Part shown: positions 6,955-11,810 of the stretch, one piece after another
How the letters are laid out: every line of letters begins with the position of its first letter
Numbering within the stretch: the first letter of the stretch is position 1
Origin: Phytohabitans sp036906915
GTDB taxonomy: Bacteria > Actinomycetota > Actinomycetes > Mycobacteriales > Micromonosporaceae
Assembly: GCF_036906915.1 (NCBI RefSeq)
Contig: NZ_JBAKHX010000138.1
Coordinates: 1-11,810 of the forward strand
Direction of reading: 5' to 3'
DNA length: 11,810 nucleotides
Translations under genes and position numbers: made by a program
Notes under the pieces: model-generated
Told to the model about the DNA's origin: nothing
What the model saw: the letters and a program-made list of their open reading frames with translations, nothing else
Databases searched by the model: none

Positions 6955-6981
6955 TTGGGGCAGTGTGTCCAGGAAGGCGGG

Positions 6982-7419
6982 GTGCGTCGCATGGCGGAGC
7001 AACGGGCCGTCCTGCGGCTTCTGCTGCTCCTGTCCGTCGCGGTGGGCGTCGTCGGGATGCACACGCTCGGCCACGTCAGTGCCGGTGGTCACGGTGGTCA
7101 CGGTGTTGCGTCCGCCGCTGTCACGACGCACGGCTCGTCGTCGACGCACTCGGCAATGGCTTCCGCCGCTGCCACCGGCGCGGACGGCATCGCGACCCTG
7201 GTAGGCGTAGGACGGAGCCTGGACCCGTCCACCATGTGCCTGGCGATCGTGGCCGCGTTCGGGCTCGCGGCGCTGGTCGCCATCCTGCTGTTGTCTGCCC
7301 GGCGTACGGGGCGGCCCGGCCGCTACCGGCACCAGGTCCGGTTCCCGGCGGGCCGTGGACCACCCGGCCAGAGGTCGTTCGGACTTCGCCTGGCGGACCT
7401 CTCGGTACTGCGGATATAG
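6982..7419 (+). CDS. DUF6153 family membrane protein, copy 1 (His-rich)
   Basis: This 145-residue protein has an N-terminal hydrophobic helix ending in the family hallmark G-M-H-T-L-G-H (residues 25-31). A His/Gly/Ser-rich extracytoplasmic stretch follows with His37, His40, His50 and His56, then a second helix at about residues 82-103 (CLAIVAAFGLAALVAILLL), and a basic tail ending LADLSVLRI. DUF6153 has no established function. The clustered Met/His residues outside the membrane and the following DUF305 gene suggest copper handling. I chose the GTG at 6982 because AGGA lies 7 nt upstream; the ATG at 6991 is an alternative with GGGG 8 nt upstream. It is the first gene of a likely DUF6153-DUF305(-oxidase) transcript, with an 88-nt gap before DUF305. 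A paralogue lies in inverted orientation at 10549-10974; the two share the MHTLGH/LHTVGH motif and the SVLR C-terminus but differ in the middle. Confidence 0.8.
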   Translation: MRRMAEQRAVLRLLLLLSVAVGVVGMHTLGHVSAGGHGGHGVASAAVTTHGSSSTHSAMASAAATGADGIATLVGVGRSLDPSTMCLAIVAAFGLAALVAILLLSARRTGRPGRYRHQVRFPAGRGPPGQRSFGLRLADLSVLRI

Positions 7420-7507
7420 GACTCCGGCTGGTCACCGCTCATGGTCGACCGGCCGATGACACGTGTCTCCGGTATCGCAGATTTCACCGAAGAAAGGCAT
7501 CACCAAG

Positions 7508-8134
7508 ATGACCCGCATCACCTCGATGCGTCGCGCGCTGCTGACCGGCGCCGCCGCACTGGCGACCATTGCCCTGGCCGCTGGCTGCGGCGACGGCGAC
7601 GACATGGGCGGCATGAACCACGGCGGTTCAAGCCAGACGTCACCGTCGGCGTCCACCGCGGCGGCGTTCAACGACGCCGACGTGCAGTTCGCCCAGATGA
7701 TGATCGTCCACCATCAGCAGGCCGTCGAGATGGCCACCTTGGCCGATACCCGCGCCAAGGACGCCGAGCTCAAGCAGCTGGCAACACAGATCAAGGCCGC
7801 GCAGGAGCCCGAGATCACGACCATGACCGGGTGGCTGACCGCGTGGGGCCAATCGACCGCCGCCCCTGACGGCGGGCACAACATGCCCGGCATGAACGAG
7901 ATGCCGGGCGAGATGTCCGAGGAGGACATGAAGAAGCTGGAGGCAGCGTCGGGAACCGAGTTCGATCGCATGTTCGTCCAGATGATGGTCGCCCACCACA
8001 ACGGCGCGATCCAGATGGCCCGTGACGAGCAGCAGAAGGGTTCCAACACCGACGCCAAGGCCCTCGCGGCCGCGATCGAGAAGACCCAGACAGCCGAGGT
8101 CGAGAAGCTGCAGTCCATCCTGGACCGGCTGTAG
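7508..8134 (+). CDS. DUF305 lipoprotein, copy 1 (copper-binding ferritin-like family)
   Basis: This 208-residue exported protein has a basic N-terminus, a hydrophobic stretch and a lipobox LAAGC with Cys27 as the lipidated residue. The mature part begins with Met/His residues (DDMGGMNHGG). It carries the two DUF305 repeats, FAQMMIVHHQQAVEMA and FVQMMVAHHNGAIQMA, each with a Met-Met and His-His pair. Between them is a Met-rich linker, NMPGMNEMPGEMSEEDM. DUF305 proteins are four-helix ferritin-like proteins; a cyanobacterial member, CopM, binds copper and supports copper tolerance. A role as surface copper chaperone or buffer is therefore reasonable. I chose the ATG at 7508 because the lipoprotein signal starts there and a GAAAGG ribosome site lies upstream. 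It sits between DUF6153 copy 1 and the multicopper oxidase on the same strand. A perfect 12-bp hairpin follows its stop. It is a clear paralogue of the gene at 9855-10469. Confidence 0.92.
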   Translation: MTRITSMRRALLTGAAALATIALAAGCGDGDDMGGMNHGGSSQTSPSASTAAAFNDADVQFAQMMIVHHQQAVEMATLADTRAKDAELKQLATQIKAAQEPEITTMTGWLTAWGQSTAAPDGGHNMPGMNEMPGEMSEEDMKKLEAASGTEFDRMFVQMMVAHHNGAIQMARDEQQKGSNTDAKALAAAIEKTQTAEVEKLQSILDRL

Positions 8135-8146
8135 GCGGTCACTTCC

Positions 8147-8176
8147 GGGCCGGGTGGCCGTGCTGCCACCCGGCCC
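8147..8176 (+). terminator. Strong hairpin between DUF305 copy 1 and the multicopper oxidase
   Basis: A perfect 12-bp inverted repeat, GGGCCGGGTGGC (8147-8158) and GCCACCCGGCCC (8165-8176), has a 6-nt loop. It begins 12 nt after the DUF305 stop and ends 36 nt before the oxidase start. There is no T-run. It may act as a terminator, a partial terminator giving less oxidase than DUF305 message, or an RNA-stabilising hairpin. Confidence 0.6.
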
Positions 8177-8212
8177 GCCGCCTTCTCAACGCGAGATGTG
8201 AGGCCATCACAC

Positions 8213-9688
8213 GTGCAGACCATCAACCGCCGCGCGCTGCTGCGCGCGGGCCTGGCCGCTGCGGCTGCTGGCTCCCTCGCCGCCTGCGGATCCGACGACA
8301 AGACAACCGCTGCGGCCTTCGTGCCACCCGACGGTGACGAGGTACGCGAGGCGGAAGCGCGCCGCAAGTCCGGCACGGTACGCGAGGTCCGGCTCACCGC
8401 CACCCCTGGTCCGGTCGATCTGGGCGGCCTGACCGTACAGACGTGGACCTACGACGGCACCGCACCGGGCCGGGAAGTACGCGTCAAGGCCGGCGAGGTC
8501 GTTCGCGCCACCCTGGTCAACCGGCTGCCGCAGGAGACCAGCGTGCACTGGCACGGTCTAGCGCTGCGCAACAACGCCGATGGCGTGCCCGGCGTCACCC
8601 AGCAGCCGATCACCGCCGGGACCGAATACGTGTACGAGTTCACCGCGCCGCATCCCGGCACCTACTGGTTCCACCCGCATCATGGCCCTCAGCTCGATCG
8701 TGGGCTGTACGCCCCGCTGGTCGTCGAGGACCCCGCCGAGCCGCTGCGGTACGACGACGAATGGGTGGTCGTCCTGGACGACTGGCTTGACGGTGTCGAC
8801 GGCCGCGACCCGGACACCGTGTTGGCACAGGTGCGCAAGGGCATGAACATGTCCGGGGACATGGGCGGCCATGCCATGGGCATGAGCAGCTACCTGCTCG
8901 GCGGCGACGCCGGCGATGTCACGTATCCGCACTTCCTGCTCAACGGCCGGCTGGCTACCGCACCGGCGACCTATCAAGGAAAGCCCGGCACCAGAGTGCG
9001 GATCCGTCTGATCAACGCGGCTGGCGATACCGCCTTCCGCGTGGCGCTGGGCGAACATCGGATGACCGTCACGCACACAGACGGCTTCCCGGTCGAGCCG
9101 GTCGACACCGACGCACTGCTGATCGGGATGGGGGAGCGATACGACGTCGTGGTCACACTCGCTGGCGGCGTCTTCCCACTGGTGGCGGCCGCTGAAGGCA
9201 AGGACGCCGCGGCCTTCGCAGTGGTCCGAACCGGATCGGGGGCCACGCCGACCGCAGCGGTTCGTCCCAAGGAGCTCAACGGGCGGATCGTGGCCTACCG
9301 CAACCTCACACCCGCCGAGCCGGTACGCCTATCCGCCAAGGAGGCTGACCGGACCATCAGGCTGGAACTGACCGGCGGTATGGAACGCTACGACTGGGCC
9401 TTCAACGGCCAACCCTACGATCCGAAGCGGATCGAGCCGGTCCGCACGGGTGAGCGGGTACGCGTCGACTACGTCAACACGACCACCATGTGGCACCCGA
9501 TCCACCTGCACGGGCACACCTTCGCTGTCGGCAAGACGGGCGTACGCAAGGACACCGCGATCGTCCTGCCCGGCCAGACCCTGTCCACCGAGTTCGACGC
9601 CGACAACCCGGGCCTGTGGATGGCGCACTGCCACAACGTCTACCACGCCGAGGCCGGCATGATGACCCTGTTTGGTTACCGGCGCTGA
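8213..9688 (+). CDS. Exported multicopper oxidase (CueO/CopA-like)
   Basis: This 491-residue three-domain multicopper oxidase probably oxidises Cu(I) to Cu(II) outside the membrane using O2. All four copper-ligand motifs are intact: H112-W-H114-G, the H154-P-H156-H segment, H428-P-I-H-L-H-G-H435 and H472-C-H-N-V-Y-H478 with axial Met483. Thus the type 1 copper and the type 2/3 trinuclear centre can form. A Met-rich insert at about residues 209-225 (GMNMSGDMGGHAMGMSS) resembles those that bind substrate Cu(I) in CueO-type enzymes. The N-terminus INRRALLRAG with a following hydrophobic run and SLAAC suggests Tat export, possibly as a lipoprotein at Cys25. I chose the GTG at 8213 because GAGG lies 9 nt upstream; an in-frame GTG at 8198 is the alternative. 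It is downstream of DUF305 copy 1, separated by a 12-bp hairpin, and is flanked on both sides by DUF6153-DUF305 modules. Confidence 0.94.
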   Translation: MQTINRRALLRAGLAAAAAGSLAACGSDDKTTAAAFVPPDGDEVREAEARRKSGTVREVRLTATPGPVDLGGLTVQTWTYDGTAPGREVRVKAGEVVRATLVNRLPQETSVHWHGLALRNNADGVPGVTQQPITAGTEYVYEFTAPHPGTYWFHPHHGPQLDRGLYAPLVVEDPAEPLRYDDEWVVVLDDWLDGVDGRDPDTVLAQVRKGMNMSGDMGGHAMGMSSYLLGGDAGDVTYPHFLLNGRLATAPATYQGKPGTRVRIRLINAAGDTAFRVALGEHRMTVTHTDGFPVEPVDTDALLIGMGERYDVVVTLAGGVFPLVAAAEGKDAAAFAVVRTGSGATPTAAVRPKELNGRIVAYRNLTPAEPVRLSAKEADRTIRLELTGGMERYDWAFNGQPYDPKRIEPVRTGERVRVDYVNTTTMWHPIHLHGHTFAVGKTGVRKDTAIVLPGQTLSTEFDADNPGLWMAHCHNVYHAEAGMMTLFGYRR

Positions 9689-9738
9689 GCAGAGGGCGTC
9701 GGTTCGGCCGACTCCCCTGTCCGAACACCCGGCGATCT

Positions 9739-9755
9739 ACTATCCTGCATAGGAG
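9739..9755 (+). promoter_or_regulatory. 17-bp regulatory element, copy B (no gene downstream)
   Basis: The site reads ACTATCCTGCATAGGAG; its core CTATCCTGCATAG (9740-9752) has perfect dyad arms, CTAT-N5-ATAG. It differs from copy A at only one of 17 positions. It lies in the 166-bp gap between the convergent oxidase and DUF305 copy 2, pointing rightward, where no protein-coding gene starts. It may be a relic, or the promoter/operator of a small RNA (see 9753-9842). Confidence 0.55.
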
Positions 9756-9842
9756 GGGACAGTATCGCTTGGCGATGCAGTAGGTCGCCACGCGATTGCG
9801 GCGCTCCTGACCGTTCCCCCGTGCGGTCCGGAGCGCCGCTTC
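9753..9842 (+). ncRNA. Candidate small RNA between convergent genes
   Basis: This is a speculative call. About 90 nt follow regulatory copy B, whose TATCCT could be a -10. They hold a 6-bp hairpin (TGGCGA 9770-9775 / TCGCCA 9785-9790) and then a long terminator-like hairpin (9798-9839). The 10-nt loop of the second contains TTCCCCC, a C-rich loop of the kind that pairs with ribosome-binding sites in some bacterial small RNAs. Only a two-codon ATG CAG TAG frame is present, so it is unlikely to be a gene for a protein. It could equally be untranslated leftover sequence. Confidence 0.25.
9798..9839. terminator. Bidirectional terminator between the oxidase and DUF305 copy 2
   Basis: GCGGCGCTCC (9798-9807) pairs with GGAGCGCCGC (9830-9839). 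Inside it GACCG (9809-9813) pairs with CGGTC (9824-9828), with a single T/C mismatch between the two stems and a 10-nt loop. This 15-bp structure lies between converging genes, 15 nt past the DUF305 stop, and suits termination from both sides. Confidence 0.65.
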
Positions 9843-9854
9843 GTCGTGTCACGC

Positions 9855-10469
9855 CTACGGCAGGCTGTCGAGGATCTCTTGCAGCCTGGCCACCTGCTCG
9901 GTCTGGGTCTGGTGCATTTGCCCGGCCAACGCCTTGGCCTCCGGGCTGGCGCCGTTCGACTGCTGTTCCATAGTCATCTGCATGGAACCGTTGTGATGGG
10001 CGATCATCACCTGGATGAACATGCGGTCGAACTCGGTGCCGCTCATCGACTTGAGCATGTCCACGTCCTTCTCGGACGTCATGCCTGGCATCGACCCGTG
10101 TGCCATCTCGCCTTCCATGGCGGTTGGCTTTCCCCACCCGGTAAGCATTGTGGTGATGGTGGAGACCACGGTGGTGTCCGCGGCCTTCATGTCGGCGGCG
10201 AGCCTTTTCAGGCCGGCGCTGCTGGCCTTGGTCTGGGCGAGCTTCGCCAGGTCCACCACCTGCTGGTGGTGAGGAATCATCTGCTGGGCGAACATGACGT
10301 CCGCGTCGTTGAACGCCGTGGCGCTCGCGGGAGTTTCGGCGAGCGGGGTCGCGCCATCACTTGGTGAGGCGCTGTCACCACCGCAGCCAGCGACCAGCGC
10401 TATCACCGCGCCGGCGGCGCTTGCCAGCAACGCCAGGCTGCGGATTCGGGTATGCCCGAAGCGGTTCAT
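9855..10469 (-). CDS. DUF305 lipoprotein, copy 2
   Basis: This 204-residue paralogue of the DUF305 protein at 7508-8134 has the same layout. It has a basic start, a hydrophobic run and lipobox LVAGC (Cys29), then the two family repeats FAQQMIPHHQQVVDLA and FIQVMIAHHNGSMQM, with a Met-rich linker between (EGEMAHGSMPGMTSEKD). The shared blocks TAFNDADV/AAFNDADV, GTEFDRMF and TEQVARLQ.ILD/AEVEKLQSILD show recent common ancestry. Repeat one has lost one Met of the MM pair (QQMI against QMMI), so copper affinity may differ. I chose the ATG at 10469, which has AGGAG 9 nt upstream and starts the signal peptide; the longer open frame adds 17 implausible residues. It lies about 80 nt after DUF6153 copy 2 on the same strand, repeating the gene order of copy 1 but inverted, and ends at a bidirectional hairpin. 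Confidence 0.92.
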   Translation of the reverse strand: MNRFGHTRIRSLALLASAAGAVIALVAGCGGDSASPSDGATPLAETPASATAFNDADVMFAQQMIPHHQQVVDLAKLAQTKASSAGLKRLAADMKAADTTVVSTITTMLTGWGKPTAMEGEMAHGSMPGMTSEKDVDMLKSMSGTEFDRMFIQVMIAHHNGSMQMTMEQQSNGASPEAKALAGQMHQTQTEQVARLQEILDSLP

Positions 10470-10548
10470 CTCGGTGATCTCCTGTCGGTATGAGGCGGCT
10501 TGGGGAACCTCTGGTGGCACGTGACAATGTCGCGGCCGGCGAGCGCTC

Positions 10549-10974
10549 CTACGTTCGCAACACCGACGTGGTAGCGAGCTGAAGGCTGATGGGCGTCCAT
10601 GGTGGTGCTCGGTGCGAGAACCACCGGTATCGGTTGTGGGCCAACGCGGGCAGTGCTGCGCGCTTTCCAGCGGCGAATACGCGGGCGGCGAGCAGGATCA
10701 GCACTCCTGCGGTGGTCAGTACGAACAGACAGCCGTCCGGGGTAGTACACAGGTCCGTGCAGGGCCCGCCAGGAGCTGCGGGTGTCGCCAGTACCGAAAC
10801 GGCATGGCCGTCGGAACGGGCCACCGTGCCGGCGGCCTGGTGGCCGACGGTATGCAACGCGGCGACGGCCAGGGAGACGAGCGCGAGCAACAACAGCCGT
10901 GACGGCCACTGGCGCATCGGCGCGTTTGCCGCGTGGCTGCCGTCCCGCTTGTGCCGCCAAGCCCTCACAGTCAT
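10549..10974 (-). CDS. DUF6153 family membrane protein, copy 2 (Cys-containing)
   Basis: This 141-residue paralogue of the gene at 6982-7419 has a first helix running into ALHTVGHQ (His41, His45), an external segment, a second helix at about residues 83-100, and a tail ending LQLATTSVLRT, matching LRLADLSVLRI of copy 1. The His-rich loop of copy 1 is replaced by C72-T-D-L-C76-T-T-P-D-G-C82, a CX3CX5C cluster just before helix two that could bind metal or form a disulfide. The start is uncertain: ATG 10974 is the longest ATG, ATG 10917 gives an N-terminus like copy 1, and neither has a clear ribosome site. Copy D of the 17-bp element lies 45 nt upstream of 10974. It is followed by DUF305 copy 2. 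Family assignment rests on the MHTLGH-type motif and the shared context. Confidence 0.75.
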   Translation of the reverse strand: MTVRAWRHKRDGSHAANAPMRQWPSRLLLLALVSLAVAALHTVGHQAAGTVARSDGHAVSVLATPAAPGGPCTDLCTTPDGCLFVLTTAGVLILLAARVFAAGKRAALPALAHNRYRWFSHRAPPWTPISLQLATTSVLRT

Positions 10975-11019
10975 CGGATACGGCAACCCGACGTCATGGG
11001 TTCAACGTTTCCCAGGGAT

Positions 11020-11036
11020 CTCCTAACCTTCTTAGT
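11020..11036 (-). promoter_or_regulatory. 17-bp regulatory element, copy D (upstream of DUF6153 copy 2)
   Basis: Read on the minus strand the site is ACTAAGAAGGTTAGGAG; its core CTAA-N5-TTAG (11023-11035) has perfect dyad arms. It points toward DUF6153 copy 2, and the 144-bp intergenic region is shared with the divergent Csp gene (start 11119), so it may affect both. ATACCCCCG, read on the minus strand (11070-11078), precedes it by 33 nt. Confidence 0.6.
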
Positions 11037-11118
11037 CGACCGCGTCCTGCTGCGTTAACGCTGTCGTTACGGGGGTATCCGGCTGACGACAGGCACCAGA
11101 GACGAAGGGATGTGTGAC

Positions 11119-11526
11119 ATGGGGAACGCAGCCGCGATGCTGGACACCTATCCGGTCGACCTCGGTGGGGTCGACAAGCAGGCCCTGGCCCGCTGTATCG
11201 AGGAGTGCTTCACGTGCTCGCAGGCGTGTACCGCGTGCGCCGACGCGTGCCTGAGCGAGGAGCACGTGGCCGATTTGGTCAAGTGCGTGCGAGGAAATCT
11301 GGACTGCGCGGACATCTGCGACACGACTGGGCGGGTGCTGTCGCGGCACACCGGGTACGACGCGAACTTGACCCGGGCGGTGCTGGAGGCGTGCGCGATG
11401 GCTTGTCGGTCGTGCGGCGACGAGTGTGAGCGGCATGCGGGCATGCACGAGCACTGCCGGGTGTGCGCGGAGGCGTGCCGGCGCTGCGAGCAGGCATGTC
11501 GCGAACTGCTCGCCACCATGGGCTGA
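11119..11526 (+). CDS. Four-helix-bundle copper-storage protein (Csp3-like, DUF326)
   Basis: This 135-residue protein carries 18 cysteines, mostly in CxxxC and CxxC spacing along amphipathic helices: RCIEECFTCSQACTACADAC, then KC...LDCADIC, EACAMACRSCGDEC, and HCRVCAEACRRCEQAC. This is the pattern of Csp proteins, in which Cys residues line the core of a four-helix bundle and hold many Cu(I) ions; cytosolic Csp3 of Methylosinus trichosporium also has 18 Cys. There is no signal peptide or Tat motif, so it should act in the cytoplasm as a copper store. I chose the ATG at 11119 because GAAGGG lies about 9 nt upstream; an ATG at 11110 would add MCD. It is divergent from DUF6153 copy 2 and converges on the CopB-type ATPase, with a strong hairpin between. 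Confidence 0.93.
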   Translation: MGNAAAMLDTYPVDLGGVDKQALARCIEECFTCSQACTACADACLSEEHVADLVKCVRGNLDCADICDTTGRVLSRHTGYDANLTRAVLEACAMACRSCGDECERHAGMHEHCRVCAEACRRCEQACRELLATMG

Positions 11527-11538
11527 AGCGGCAACCCA

Positions 11539-11578
11539 CAAGGCGACCGCCACGTCTTCAGACGCGGCGGTCGCCTTG
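11539..11578. terminator. Bidirectional terminator between Csp and ATPase genes
   Basis: A perfect 13-bp inverted repeat pairs CAAGGCGACCGCC (11539-11551) with GGCGGTCGCCTTG (11566-11578). An inner CGTC-TTCA-GACG stem sits within its loop. It lies 12 nt after the Csp stop and 6 nt from the end of the convergent ATPase gene. Confidence 0.75.
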
Positions 11579-11584
11579 ACCCGC

Positions 11585-11810
11585 CTACTGCCGCGGTGCC
11601 AGGTTTACGCGGCGCAGTAGTTGTGCGTTGAGGGCGACCACGATCGTGGAGGCGGACATCAACACGGCGCCGATGGCGGGGCTGAGGGTCAGGCCGGCCC
11701 AGGCCAGTACGCCCGCCGCGAGCGGGATGGCCACGATGTTGTAGCCGGCCGCCCAGCCCAGGTTTTGGACCATCTTGCGGTATGACGCCTTGGACAGCCG
11801 GATCACGCCG
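11585..11810 (-). CDS. CopB-type heavy-metal P-type ATPase, C-terminus (partial, runs off window)
   Basis: Only the last ~75 codons are in the window; the frame is open to the right edge and the gene continues beyond it. Visible are RLSKASYRKMVQNLGWAAGYN (end of the P-domain and start of helix 7, with the YN pair and a following IPLAAG), and helix 8 with MSASTIVVALNAQLLRR. The MSxST motif in helix 8 marks the P1B-3 (CopB) branch of copper ATPases, unlike MxxSS in the fragment at 1-570. The protein would export copper across the inner membrane. It converges on the Csp gene with a bidirectional hairpin between. The phosphorylation site and the CPH/CPC motif needed to confirm the subgroup lie outside the window. 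Confidence 0.85.
   Translation of the reverse strand, partial: GVIRLSKASYRKMVQNLGWAAGYNIVAIPLAAGVLAWAGLTLSPAIGAVLMSASTIVVALNAQLLRRVNLAPRQ

Noticed and set aside
6949..6965. AGGAG within the 17-bp element as a ribosome site for a GTG at 6963
   Set aside because: The GTG at 6963 is in a different frame from DUF6153, and AGGAG is conserved in all four copies regardless of a nearby start codon.
1..11810. CRISPR array, tRNA, rRNA or complete mobile element
   Set aside because: No regularly spaced repeats, cloverleaf, rRNA sequence, transposase or integrase was seen.

Overview
The window is GC-rich DNA with strong G/C third-position bias, GTG/TTG starts and actinobacterial families (DUF6153, DUF305 lipoproteins, BlaI plus a short M56 peptidase, a VanW/PG-binding remnant). 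It probably comes from a filamentous actinomycete, perhaps Micromonosporaceae or Pseudonocardiaceae. The family-level guess is inference; no rRNA or marker gene is present. Most genes concern copper: two copper P1B-ATPase 3' ends at the window edges, a multicopper oxidase, two DUF305 copper-protein homologues, an 18-Cys Csp-type copper-storage protein, and a BlaI/M56 regulator pair.

Layout. 1-570 (+): 3' end of a Cu(I) P1B-1 ATPase whose first ~20 codons do not look like ATPase, followed by a terminator hairpin. 769-2212 (-): a two-gene unit, a DUF2752 membrane protein then a membrane-anchored Asp-box (F510_1955-type) protein. 2308-3276 (+): a VanW-family gene broken by a frame change and a large internal deletion. 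3332-4632 (+): BlaI-family repressor and M56 membrane metallopeptidase, coupled by an ATGA overlap. 4838-6037 (-) and 6140-6814 (+): divergent FAD monooxygenase and TetR regulator with no visible copper link. 6982-9688 (+): DUF6153, DUF305 lipoprotein and multicopper oxidase. 9855-10974 (-): a second DUF6153-DUF305 pair in inverted orientation. 11119-11526 (+): Csp-type protein. 11585 to the window end (-): 3' end of a CopB-type (MSxST) ATPase.

The main unexplained signal is a 17-bp element, ACTAW-N5-WTAGGAG, with a CTAW-N5-WTAG dyad core. It occurs four times: upstream of the DUF2752/Asp-box unit, upstream of both DUF6153-DUF305 modules, and once (9739-9755) with no gene after it. That last copy is followed by two hairpins, so it may drive a small RNA. 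The obvious candidate repressor is the BlaI homologue encoded here. The M56 partner has no penicillin-binding sensor domain, but it carries a Met/His/Cys-rich extracytoplasmic loop. My working model is that envelope copper is sensed by the M56 protein, BlaI is inactivated, and the DUF6153-DUF305 modules and the DUF2752/Asp-box pair are derepressed, while the oxidase, Csp protein and ATPases detoxify, store and export copper. The gene families and the motif are read from the sequence; the regulatory circuit is inference.
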